Below the pieces are notes generated by a model. It was not told where the DNA came from, searched no databases, and was given only the letters and a program-made list of their open reading frames with translations. From contig NZ_CANLWM010000008.1 of assembly GCF_947494875.1 (NCBI RefSeq), positions 62,001 through 126,000 of the forward strand: a DNA stretch of 64,000 nucleotides. The letters run 5' to 3'. The position numbers and the translations under genes are program-made. This document shows, piece by piece, positions 35,325 through 43,733 of the stretch (the first letter of the stretch is position 1; each line of letters begins with the position of its first letter). This stretch comes from an uncultured Williamsia sp. (GTDB taxonomy: Bacteria > Actinomycetota > Actinomycetes > Mycobacteriales > Mycobacteriaceae).

Positions 35325-35462
35325 ATGCCTTACACCGCACCCACCCTGACGGAGCTCGGCTCGCTGGCCGGCCTCACCCTCGACAAGATCAACAAGGAAG
35401 GCCGCAAGATCGACGGCATGGGTGGTCGACTGGCCGGCAACGTCATCATCATCCCGTCTTGA
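35325..35462 (+). CDS. Lasso-type RiPP precursor peptide 1
   Basis: A 45-residue peptide starting at the ATG 35325 with AGGAG (35312-35316) 8 nt upstream. Residues 3-18 show the lasso leader signature Y-x2-P-x-L-x3-GSL-x2-LT (Tyr3, Pro6, Leu8, Gly12, Thr18). If Thr18 is the -2 residue, the core is residues 20-45 (26 aa): it starts with Asp, and its acidic residues fall at positions 1, 6 and 11. No Gly1 and no Asp/Glu at 7-9 are present, so a canonical 7-9-residue ring is not possible at this cut site. It shares GRKID with the GRGSD of precursor 2, and ends NVIIIPS. It is translationally coupled to precursor 2. Confidence 0.82.
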   Translation: MPYTAPTLTELGSLAGLTLDKINKEGRKIDGMGGRLAGNVIIIPS

Positions 35463-35584
35463 TCGGCGCGTACACCCGGCCGACGGTGATCGATTTGGGT
35501 TCGCTGCAAGAATTGACCCTCAAGGTCGGCCGAGGCAGCGACGCGTTCACTGAGAACGGTAGCGTTGTCGCCGTTCCGTCCTGA
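35459..35584 (+). CDS. Lasso-type RiPP precursor peptide 2
   Basis: A 41-residue peptide starting at a TTG that overlaps the stop of precursor 1 (TTGA, 4 nt), so it is probably made by re-initiation; no separate ribosome site is visible. Residues 5-20 repeat the leader signature (Tyr5, Pro8, LGSL from 13, Thr20). With Thr20 as -2, the core is residues 22-41 (20 aa): it starts with Lys and has Asp at position 7 (GRGSD) and Glu at 11. It ends VVAVPS, matching the Pro-Ser end of precursor 1. Ring chemistry is uncertain. Confidence 0.78.
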   Translation: MIGAYTRPTVIDLGSLQELTLKVGRGSDAFTENGSVVAVPS

Positions 35585-35593
35585 GCCCTTACA

Positions 35594-35630
35594 CAACGGC
35601 CTGACCACATCAAACGTGGTCAGGCCGTTG
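35594..35630 (+). terminator. Hairpin terminator after the precursor genes
   Basis: A perfect 15-bp inverted repeat (35594-35608 and 35616-35630) with a 7-nt loop lies 10 nt after the second precursor stop and just before the ABC transporter gene. No U-tract follows. It probably protects or terminates the precursor mRNA and lowers expression of the exporter. Confidence 0.75.
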
Positions 35631-35653
35631 CTGTGTTCGCGTGCCATCGTCAG

Positions 35654-37456
35654 GTGACCAATTTGCAGACGAGCAATGAGACCGGCCGCAGCCGGCTGAG
35701 AGCTGGTTCGGTCGGATCGGTGGCAAGCGCTTCCCGGTATGCGCTACGCCTGTGCGTGGAATCTGATCGCCGCGGCACCTATGTCATCGGCGTGGGACAG
35801 GTGATGGGTGCGGTTGCGACTGCAATGCTCGTCGTGTCTGTCAAATACGTCGCCGAAGCTCTTCTGTCCGCGGGAAAATCGTCTCTCTGGCCGATCGTGA
35901 TCCTCGCGGCATCGGCTTCCCTGATCTCAGGGCTCGCAGCAATCCGAACCCAGCAGGAGCGGCGACTGGCCGAGGCAGTCAGCCAACGAGTCTGGCGAGA
36001 AGTTCTTGCAGTCGTCGCTCGGGTTCCGCTGATCCGGTTCGAGGAACGCGGCTTCATCACGCGCTATGCACAGGTCGAGCGCGGCGGGCTGATGCAACCG
36101 CTTCCCATGACACGATCCCTGTTCTCACTCGTCGGGTCCGTCTTGTCGACCGCCCTTCTCGTAGCAGCAGTTGCGACGATAGCTCCGATTTTGATACCGA
36201 TCCTTGCACTGGGCGCAATTCCGGCGATCGTCGTCTCCCGGCTGGCGAGCCGACACGAGTTCGCTTTTCAGAAAACTGCTACAGCAACGTATATCGGACG
36301 CGAACGCCTCCGACGCGTCCTGTCCGAGCGGGAATTCGCCGCCGAGGTACGCGCATACGACGCCGCCGACCACTTCATGCACATCCACGACCGCCTTGAC
36401 GCAAGCTTCCTCGACATGCTTCTCGTCCACGTGCGACGGCGGTCGTGGCTCGCCTTCTTCCAGATCGTGGGTACGACCGTCGCCCTACTCGCCGCACTGA
36501 TCGCAATCGCGATAATGGTTGACAACGGGTCGATCACCCTCGCCTCCGCCGGGGCGGCCGCGGTGGCGGCACGGATGCTCGGTGGTCAGCTGTCGTCTCT
36601 CTACGCTGCCTACAGCGGCCTCATCGAGGCGGCACCGTTCCTGACCCAGCTACGCGAGTTCGTGGTCACACCGGCAGACCCATTGCGGACAGGCGCACCG
36701 ACCGAGTTGAGCGGCGGAATGGCTTTGCGGGACATCAGCTTCACTTACCCACAGAATGAGGGTCCCGCGCTTGACGGTGTCTCAATCGACATCGGCGCGG
36801 GCGAGATCGTCGCACTGGTGGGAGAAAACGGTTCCGGAAAGTCCACCCTCGCAAGCATCGTCGGCGGACTCTTTCGGCCTGATTCAGGGGATGTCCTGTG
36901 GAACGGAGCCCCCATCGAGCCCGATGACATGCGGGCGTCCGTAGCGACACTCTTCCAGGATTTCGGACGGTTCAACCTCTCGGTCCGAGACAACATTGCT
37001 GTGTCCGGCTGGTCGAAAACGGACGACTGGCCAATCCGAGCCGCGGCGCGACGCGCAAACTTCCTCCGCACGGCGGAGGGTCTCTCGGACGGGTTCGACA
37101 CGGTCCTGGGTCGCGACATCGACACCGGCGTCGACCTGTCCGGCGGGCAATGGCAGCGGCTCGCCTTGGCACGTGCGTTGTACAAAGACAGCGCGCTTGT
37201 GGTTCTCGACGAGCCGAGCGCCGCCCTCGACCCTCGCGCGGAAAGCGAACTGTTCGAAGACGTCAAAGCGACACTGGACGGCCGAGCCGCGCTCATCATT
37301 TCCCATCGATTCGCCAACGTGCGACTCGCCGACCGGATCTATGTGCTCCACGAGGGGCGTGTCGTGGAGAGTGGGACGCATGACGAGCTGATGCAGACCG
37401 GCGGACGCTACTCCGAGTTGTTCCGCTTGCAGTCGATGAATTACATGTCGCAGTAA
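35654..37456 (+). CDS. ABC exporter (fused membrane and ATPase domains) of the RiPP cluster
   Basis: A 600-residue half-transporter. About six membrane helices (residues about 35-320) are followed by a nucleotide-binding domain: Walker A GENGSGKST near 390, the signature LSGGQWQRLALARAL near 495, Walker B ALVVLDEPSAALDP near 515 and the H-loop IISHR near 549. It should export the mature peptide (the D function in lasso clusters). No N-terminal peptidase domain is present, consistent with a separate B2 protease. The start is uncertain: GTG 35654 is used, GTG 35633 lies next to the hairpin terminator. Confidence 0.9.
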   Translation: MTNLQTSNETGRSRLRAGSVGSVASASRYALRLCVESDRRGTYVIGVGQVMGAVATAMLVVSVKYVAEALLSAGKSSLWPIVILAASASLISGLAAIRTQQERRLAEAVSQRVWREVLAVVARVPLIRFEERGFITRYAQVERGGLMQPLPMTRSLFSLVGSVLSTALLVAAVATIAPILIPILALGAIPAIVVSRLASRHEFAFQKTATATYIGRERLRRVLSEREFAAEVRAYDAADHFMHIHDRLDASFLDMLLVHVRRRSWLAFFQIVGTTVALLAALIAIAIMVDNGSITLASAGAAAVAARMLGGQLSSLYAAYSGLIEAAPFLTQLREFVVTPADPLRTGAPTELSGGMALRDISFTYPQNEGPALDGVSIDIGAGEIVALVGENGSGKSTLASIVGGLFRPDSGDVLWNGAPIEPDDMRASVATLFQDFGRFNLSVRDNIAVSGWSKTDDWPIRAAARRANFLRTAEGLSDGFDTVLGRDIDTGVDLSGGQWQRLALARALYKDSALVVLDEPSAALDPRAESELFEDVKATLDGRAALIISHRFANVRLADRIYVLHEGRVVESGTHDELMQTGGRYSELFRLQSMNYMSQ

Positions 37457-37555
37457 TTTCCAATCGTTGACTTTCTTGTGGATTGAGCACTTCATCCGGT
37501 GCCGTGATTTACTCGTGAAAATTCGTTCTCCGGGGGGATGAACAGGAGTCCCCTA

Positions 37556-39649
37556 ATGCGACGCAATGCCGATCGATCGGCAGGAACTTCACGGCGGACA
37601 TTCCTCGTCGGCGTCCTCGGCGCAGCAGCGGCGACCGCGCTCGCTGGCATCCGCGGGATCGGGCCCGCTCGCAGCGCGCCGACCGCGGGGCCGGCGCTCT
37701 CCTTGCTCTCGGACTTCACCGCGTGCCTCCCGCCTTCGCAGGTCACGCAGAAATGCGCTGCGGCAGGGTCTCTCACGCTGTACTGGTTCCCCGGGGTCGC
37801 GCAAAGCGGAAATCTGTCCACTCGCATCTACGTCGACGACGCGCTGGTCGCCACGACAGCCGGTGCGTTGCGCACACTCACGGGTTTGACCATCTCGCGA
37901 CCGATATCGGTCCGGCTCACCAGCGTCGACACGAGCACCGGCGTCGAATCCGAGTCCACCGCGCAGCTTCTTCGTTCGGTAGCTGCAGCAGACTCCGCAT
38001 CGACTTCTCGACTGCAATGGCTGTCGGCCGAGAACACCTTCGGCGGAGCCCAATTGAGGTGGCCGAAACCCACGACAGCTCCGAGCTCCTTCGTCGTCGT
38101 GGACGCGGACAGCGGACGGGAACTCGTCACCGTCGATGGTGGGGAAACCAGCGCACTGGTGACCGGCCTGAGCACGACTCAACCCACTCGGCTCAGACTC
38201 GAGGGTCGTGGCGGTCCACAGACCATCACGCCACAGAATTCGGTAGTCGTCCTGCCCTACACGCGCGTTGTACCGACTGATCGCTCGAGTCCCGCGGCGC
38301 CGACCATCACGGTCACCGCGCTCAACCGAGGAATCCGAATCAGCGTCAGTCAGCCCGGCGCCGCGGGTGTGGCCGGATGGAATGTGTTCTCCTCCGGCAA
38401 GTTCTTGGGGCAGGTGCGGACGTCTCCGGCAGAGATCAGCGGGATGACCGCAGGCAACCCGAAGACCATCACCGCTGTTGCCGTGTCGACATGGGGGTAC
38501 AGCTCCCCACTGTCGAATGGCGTGCGGGTGACGCCTTCAGGATCGGGCACGCGAGCATCTGAGACCCCGACAACGCCGTTCCGTGTGGGCACCGACGGGA
38601 CGATTCTCGACCCCTCGGGTTCCACGTTCATCCCGCATGGCGCGAACGTGAACGGGTCGGACTTCATCTGGTCCGAGAGGACGACAGGGATGCAGGCCGC
38701 TGCGCGCGACGCGTGGATGTGGTCGGCACTGCGACTCAACTGCGGCATGCGCGACGGCGGTGCACTGTCCGGCGGCTACCTCTACTTCACGAACAACCAA
38801 GTCGATGCGATCGTCTCCGGTTACACCGCCGCCGGGATCGTGGTGATGATCGATCAGCACTCTCACCTCGGCGGCGGAGCAGGCCAGAACCTACCGACTG
38901 TTGCCGGGAGCGCCGGCGACCCGACCGGACGCTCCGCCGAGGAGGCGATCACCGATTGGTGGGTGGCCGTCGCGGATCGGTACCGCACCAACCCACGAGC
39001 CTGGTTCAACCTGGTGAACGAACCCGGGACCGACCGTTCGGCACTCGAGGCTCAGTATCGACGAATGCTCGCGCGCATTAGAGCGATAGCTCCAACCTCC
39101 GTGGTAGTCCTTGATGCAGCGGCGTTCGCCAATGACATCCCCACGAACACGACGATGGGTTCAGGACCTGTCGACCCCGCCCTCTCATTCGTCCTCTCCA
39201 ACGGACCGGCCCTCATGGACGATTTCGGCCCCGCAGCAGGTTACGGGCCGATCGTCTTCTCGATCCACTTCTACGCTCGGTGGACGGTGAACTGGGGACC
39301 GGGTGGGATGATCACCGACGACCAGCTGGCGACGCGGCTGAGGGACTACATCCAACGCTGTAAAGCGGCAGGTCTACCCCTACTTGTCGGAGAGCTCGGC
39401 GTCGAGGCGTACGCGCGCACCGCAGATTCGGCGTGCGTTCGGGTGGCCCTGTACGAGAAGGGCACGGTGGGCGGTCAGACAACTGGCGTCTTGCGCGAAC
39501 AGGGCATCGGATTCTTCCCATGGCATGCATCGACACTGAGCGGAATGCCCATCACAGCCGACAGAACGCTCTGGTCGTCGGTCACCGGCCGGTCCGACAC
39601 CAGTCCGATGCCGGACACAGGAAACGGGTTGTGGGACGCCACCCACTGA
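37556..39649 (+). CDS. Tat-exported GH5-like glycoside hydrolase, copy 1
   Basis: A 697-residue exported protein. The N-terminus has a twin-arginine signal (SRRTFLVGVLGAAAA) and a cleavage region near residue 45. Residues about 50-340 are fibronectin-III-like beta domains. The C-terminal about 350 residues are a GH5 (cellulase-type) TIM barrel with the acid/base Glu in NLVNEP (about 487) and the nucleophile Glu in LLVGELGVE (about 612). It probably trims or degrades the locus polysaccharide. I chose the ATG at 37556 because AGGAG precedes it; ATG 37538 is the alternative. A close paralogue lies at 45997. Confidence 0.85.
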   Translation: MRRNADRSAGTSRRTFLVGVLGAAAATALAGIRGIGPARSAPTAGPALSLLSDFTACLPPSQVTQKCAAAGSLTLYWFPGVAQSGNLSTRIYVDDALVATTAGALRTLTGLTISRPISVRLTSVDTSTGVESESTAQLLRSVAAADSASTSRLQWLSAENTFGGAQLRWPKPTTAPSSFVVVDADSGRELVTVDGGETSALVTGLSTTQPTRLRLEGRGGPQTITPQNSVVVLPYTRVVPTDRSSPAAPTITVTALNRGIRISVSQPGAAGVAGWNVFSSGKFLGQVRTSPAEISGMTAGNPKTITAVAVSTWGYSSPLSNGVRVTPSGSGTRASETPTTPFRVGTDGTILDPSGSTFIPHGANVNGSDFIWSERTTGMQAAARDAWMWSALRLNCGMRDGGALSGGYLYFTNNQVDAIVSGYTAAGIVVMIDQHSHLGGGAGQNLPTVAGSAGDPTGRSAEEAITDWWVAVADRYRTNPRAWFNLVNEPGTDRSALEAQYRRMLARIRAIAPTSVVVLDAAAFANDIPTNTTMGSGPVDPALSFVLSNGPALMDDFGPAAGYGPIVFSIHFYARWTVNWGPGGMITDDQLATRLRDYIQRCKAAGLPLLVGELGVEAYARTADSACVRVALYEKGTVGGQTTGVLREQGIGFFPWHASTLSGMPITADRTLWSSVTGRSDTSPMPDTGNGLWDATH

Positions 39650-39664
39650 ACCTGGCACGCACGC

Positions 39665-40822
39665 TCAGCGGGACCACCGGGTCACGCCGCCGCCCTCCGC
39701 ACTTGCTACCCGAAGCCACTCTTCACGATCTTCCTCGGTCCCACCGGGGCTGTGGAGGACGGTGCGGTCGACGTCAGCCTCGGATCGACCACGAAGGCGC
39801 CCCTCTCCCGCGTCGATCAGGTTCTCGACCATTGCAAGGACGCTGGTCGTCAGCGAATCACGCGTCGCACTGAACACGGCACGCCCGGTGACCCGGCCGG
39901 AGAGCGAACTCTCCACGGGGGCATACCGGCCGGTGGTGGCGCAGAGGCACATCCACAGGTTCTCGGGGCGGCTCAGGAACCGCTGGGGATTGCCGATCGC
40001 GACTCCGAGCGAATCCTCGACACGCTGAATCATCACTGCCAGTTGAAGCGCGGCATCATGCTCGCGCGCCCTCACGAAAAGCTCCGCCAGCGGTGGATTC
40101 AGCGTCCGGAACGCGAAAGCGAAATCCAGCATCCATTTGGCTCTGTGCCCACCCGAGAGGACGGCGTGGGTCGCCAGGAATATCAGCCCATCGAGATCGT
40201 CCATGATCGGGACGGTGAGGCCCGAGAGGTTCGTCTCTCGGCGGCGGTTCAGCACCGCACGCATGTTTACGCCACAGCGACGGCGGATCGAGGGTGACGA
40301 ATAGAAATGCCAATGGAGATCGAGGAGCGTCGACCCGTAGACAAGCGACACCTCTCCCTGTCGCTTGCGCGCGATCATCCCCCAGTTCCGATCGAGCATC
40401 TTCGCGCCCGCGTCGCACAGCGCATCGATGGCGCCGCCGACGTCGTCAGGATGGACGACGATGTCGATGTCGTTGTACTGCCGAGTCCACTCGGCGGGAT
40501 AGAAACGTGCGGCGATGACGGGTCCCTTCACCACCATCCACCGCACATCGGCATCGTTGAGTGCGCGCTTCACGGCAAACAAGATCTGACGTCTCTCCAC
40601 CACACGGAGCTGGGCCTCGCCGACTTCACGTGAGGTCTGAACCGACCTCCTCGAACCCACATCGCGCTGCGCAAACCTGTAGAGAAGCAGCAGGTCGGCA
40701 AGGGCTGCTGCGTCATCGACGCCGTCCGCGGGCTTCCGATCATGAGCAATCGATCGCAAGGCTTGGCGGAGCACCGTGACCTCAGCGGCGGACTGCGGCG
40801 TTCGTTCTCCACAGCCATTCAC
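39665..40822 (-). CDS. NTP_transf_5 nucleotidyltransferase family protein
   Basis: A 385-residue protein of the uncharacterised nucleotidyltransferase family (PF14907). The central motifs are WMVVKGPVIAARFYPAEWTRQYNDIDIVV, with the acidic pair NDIDIVV as the metal site, followed by the HWHF segment. Members occur in lasso-peptide and polysaccharide clusters; the substrate is unknown. Its GTG start overlaps the flippase stop by 4 nt (GTGA), so it is translated in the flippase operon. Being 2 kb from the RiPP exporter, it might modify the peptide or a sugar. It is convergent with the GH5 gene. Confidence 0.75.
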   Translation of the reverse strand: MNGCGERTPQSAAEVTVLRQALRSIAHDRKPADGVDDAAALADLLLLYRFAQRDVGSRRSVQTSREVGEAQLRVVERRQILFAVKRALNDADVRWMVVKGPVIAARFYPAEWTRQYNDIDIVVHPDDVGGAIDALCDAGAKMLDRNWGMIARKRQGEVSLVYGSTLLDLHWHFYSSPSIRRRCGVNMRAVLNRRRETNLSGLTVPIMDDLDGLIFLATHAVLSGGHRAKWMLDFAFAFRTLNPPLAELFVRAREHDAALQLAVMIQRVEDSLGVAIGNPQRFLSRPENLWMCLCATTGRYAPVESSLSGRVTGRAVFSATRDSLTTSVLAMVENLIDAGEGRLRGRSEADVDRTVLHSPGGTEEDREEWLRVASAEGGGVTRWSR

Positions 40823-42306
40823 GCCCGATTCCGGTCCTCTGCCTCTGAGGTCCCCCGTCGGACCGCGACCGCGACCATGGCCACCAAATCAAAGAGCTCA
40901 CGTCGCAGCCGACGAATACTCAGCAGCAGGACCGCAGCCACCGCCAGCTCGACGACGACGGCGATACCGGCACTGGCCCACGGACTCGCTGATACCACTG
41001 TGCTGGAGACGAATTGCGCCACCGCGTAGGCGACACCCCATACCACCAGGGTCGGACCGAAAGAACTGACCACATCACTCATCCTGATGAAGCTGCCGCG
41101 CGAGATCCACCAGACGCTCAGGAGTACCGAGCCGAATATGCTGACGACGTAGGTGACCGCGACCGCGTAGACACTGTGCGCCGACGCGATGAACACGGCG
41201 ACACCGGTCGCGACCTGAGTGGTGAGCGCGGCGACGATCTGCCTCTTCATCTGATTCAACGCAGTTGCTGCCAATTCCACCAGTCCGAACAGCCCGCGAA
41301 CAGTCCCTGCGAGCGCGAGCACGACGAGCAGGTGCCCTGCGGCACTCCATTGCGCGCCGTAGACGAGCTGAACTGCCGGCACCGCAAGCAGGCTGAGGAT
41401 GGTGAACATGGGAGACAGGACGTGGCCCATCGCCGAGACGCCTCTTCTGAGCGCCGACCGAAAGGCGGTCTCGTCGTCCTGCAACCGAGACAGCACCGGA
41501 AGAGCAACCGCATTCACCGCGGCGATGAGCTGCTGCTCGACCAGGCTGACGACCTGCGAAGCGCGGTTGTAGAGACCGGTTTCGGAGGCACCGTGGAATC
41601 GGCCGATCGCAATCACGTCCAGGCTGCGGGAGAAGAACGTCGTCGCCTGGATGAACGTGATCTGTGCACCCTGCACCATCAGCTCGGACACCTCGGAGAA
41701 CGGGGCAGGTCGCGTCGGTCTGAAGCGTGAGGCGACGACCAGGGACGACGCCCACCAGACGCTCACCACGATGCTGCCGATCACCAACGACCAGTAGTTG
41801 AGACCGGCCAGAGCGCATCCCAGGGTCACACCGAGCTGGAGGATCCCTCCCAGGACCTGCGTGATTCCGAGGACGCCGAAACGGAGGTCGCGGAGGAGAT
41901 CAGCCCGGGCCTGACCGCCGAGGGAGGTGATCACGAAGGTGACCGACAACGCCCGGGCGACATCCGCCACCTCTGGTCGGTTGTAGAAGGCGGCGAGCAG
42001 CGGAGCGATCAACAACATCGTGAGTGCGAGCGTCAACCCGAGGAGGACGTTCAGCCCGAACAAGCTGGTCTGTTGCGGACGCGTGAGCTCCCTGGCCCGC
42101 ACCGCAGCCGAGGTCAACCCCAGATCTTGGAAGAGAACCACGAATCCGCTGATCGCGGTGACCATCGCCACGATGCCGAAGTCCTCCGGCGAGAGGAGGC
42201 GGGCCAGCAACACCGAGGACAACAACATCGTCACGGTGTTGCCCCACCGCGATGCCAGGGTGACGACGACGCCCCGAGTGGCGGTGCGACCGAGGGCTGC
42301 GGTCAA
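40819..42306 (-). CDS. Lipopolysaccharide/oligosaccharide flippase (Wzx-like), copy 1
   Basis: A 495-residue protein with about 12-14 membrane segments and the polysaccharide-transporter signature near its start (GVVVTLASRWGNTVTMLLSSVLLARLLSPEDFGIVAMV). It should flip lipid-linked repeat units outward. I chose the TTG at 42306, 8 nt after the glycosyltransferase stop, with GAGGG upstream; the longer frame covers the glycosyltransferase gene. It forms an operon with that glycosyltransferase and the downstream nucleotidyltransferase. Confidence 0.88.
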   Translation of the reverse strand: MTAALGRTATRGVVVTLASRWGNTVTMLLSSVLLARLLSPEDFGIVAMVTAISGFVVLFQDLGLTSAAVRARELTRPQQTSLFGLNVLLGLTLALTMLLIAPLLAAFYNRPEVADVARALSVTFVITSLGGQARADLLRDLRFGVLGITQVLGGILQLGVTLGCALAGLNYWSLVIGSIVVSVWWASSLVVASRFRPTRPAPFSEVSELMVQGAQITFIQATTFFSRSLDVIAIGRFHGASETGLYNRASQVVSLVEQQLIAAVNAVALPVLSRLQDDETAFRSALRRGVSAMGHVLSPMFTILSLLAVPAVQLVYGAQWSAAGHLLVVLALAGTVRGLFGLVELAATALNQMKRQIVAALTTQVATGVAVFIASAHSVYAVAVTYVVSIFGSVLLSVWWISRGSFIRMSDVVSSFGPTLVVWGVAYAVAQFVSSTVVSASPWASAGIAVVVELAVAAVLLLSIRRLRRELFDLVAMVAVAVRRGTSEAEDRNRA

Positions 42307-42313
42307 TGCGCCC

Positions 42314-43483
42314 TCATCTCGAAGCCGTCGACCGGGTGACTCCCCCGTCCTCCACAAGAGCGTGGAGCAGCCTCTCGGCAACGCGCGGCCACGTGAAATG
42401 AGCGGACCGCGTGAACGCCGCAGAGCCATGGGAAGCAGCGAATTCAGGATCCGCGAATCGCTCCATGGAGGCCACGATCTGCGCGTCATCGAAGGGGTCG
42501 ACGACAAGTCCCCCATCCCCCACGAAATCCCTGGATCCGCCGCGAGACCCGGCGATGCACCCGACTCCAGAAGCCGCTGCCTCCACAAGGACCACACCAC
42601 CTGGTTCGTGGATCGACGGCATCACGAAGCACGTGGCTTTTTCGTACAGCCCGGCAAGCGTGGCACGGTCCCCGGCGTCGTCGCGCGAGAGCATTCCATG
42701 GGTGCGGACACCCGGCTCGTCGAGCACTGGGTGCCCTCCTACGACGTCGAGCGTCGCGTCGGGGAAGCGGTCACGAACTGACCCGAAGGCTCTGACAACC
42801 CGCGGACCGTTCTTGCGCTGCCAATCCTTGCCGACAAAGAGAAAACGCGGTGTCGACCAGTCGCGCGCCTTGTTCCTTCGCTCTTCATGTGTACCAGCAC
42901 CGACGACCACCACTTTCGACTCAGGGATTCCGTAGTCGGATACGACGGAATCCGCGGCCCATTGCGTGGTCATGCAGCACTTCACGGCCCTGGAGTAGAC
43001 GGAAACCTGTTGCCGAAGACGATATTGGCGATCGGTTTCGCGCATGGCCCTCCACGCCGGATACCCGAGATCAATTGCCTGCTTGACGGTCATGTCGTCG
43101 TAGATCACGTAGGGAACATCAATGCCCACGGTGTAACCGCTTCCCAGAGCAATCACGCCGGTCACATCGCGGCGAACGGTCCGCGCACGCGCTGCGAGAC
43201 TGCGCGTGATCGACGTTGCCCGGCCGAGGTGGGCTCCCTGATAGGCCGCTTTGAACTTCCCCTGAGAGGGCCACTCTCGTCTCTGCGCCAGGTGGGTGAT
43301 GCCATCCAGTGCAGCGAGCGCGCGGTCGACGTTCGTCGGCATCGTCGCCTTCAAAGCAAAAGCCTCGACGCCGAGGGACCGCAACCCGCTGAGAACGCCG
43401 TACGGTGTGCCCGATCGCGCAGTTCGATCCTCAGCATCTCCCGTGAAAGCGACACCGAAGACTGCAGACACACCAAACTCCAT
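42314..43483 (-). CDS. GT4-type glycosyltransferase
   Basis: A 389-residue GT-B glycosyltransferase. Its C-terminal half has FLFVGKDWQRKNGPRVVRAF, VVGGHP, and the EX7E region SIHEPGGVVLVEAAASGVGCIAGSRGG, typical of GT4. The N-terminal half is divergent (GTPYGVLSGLRSLGVEAFALK). No signal or membrane helix is present. The start ATG at 43483 is chosen; upstream GTG codons are possible. It is the first gene of the minus-strand flippase operon and is divergent from the next glycosyltransferase. The sugar specificity is unknown. Confidence 0.83.
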   Translation of the reverse strand: MEFGVSAVFGVAFTGDAEDRTARSGTPYGVLSGLRSLGVEAFALKATMPTNVDRALAALDGITHLAQRREWPSQGKFKAAYQGAHLGRATSITRSLAARARTVRRDVTGVIALGSGYTVGIDVPYVIYDDMTVKQAIDLGYPAWRAMRETDRQYRLRQQVSVYSRAVKCCMTTQWAADSVVSDYGIPESKVVVVGAGTHEERRNKARDWSTPRFLFVGKDWQRKNGPRVVRAFGSVRDRFPDATLDVVGGHPVLDEPGVRTHGMLSRDDAGDRATLAGLYEKATCFVMPSIHEPGGVVLVEAAASGVGCIAGSRGGSRDFVGDGGLVVDPFDDAQIVASMERFADPEFAASHGSAAFTRSAHFTWPRVAERLLHALVEDGGVTRSTASR

Positions 43484-43643
43484 TCGCGCTCGCTGGGACG
43501 CCACGACTGACTGAATGGCTCGAACGATAACCGACCCCGTCGGACTCGTCAGATCGAGCGGTTCGGCCGTGAAGAATGTGGTCCGAATGGATGATCCTGG
43601 CTGCTGACCGCACCAGGAGTCCCAGCATATGGCCGTGGAAGCC

Positions 43644-43677
43644 GCATTCTGCGGGTGGCCGGTCACGGTCAGAATGC
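43644..43677. promoter_or_regulatory. Inverted repeat between divergent glycosyltransferase genes
   Basis: GCATTCTG (43644-43651) and CAGAATGC (43670-43677) form an 8-bp perfect inverted repeat with an 18-nt spacer in the 250-nt divergent gap (43484-43733). It is a possible regulator site serving both operons. Nothing else is evident in the gap. Confidence 0.35.
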
Positions 43678-43733
43678 AGGAGACCTGATGTCACCGCATA
43701 CTGATGCCAATCGGACAGGGGGACGGTCAAGAG

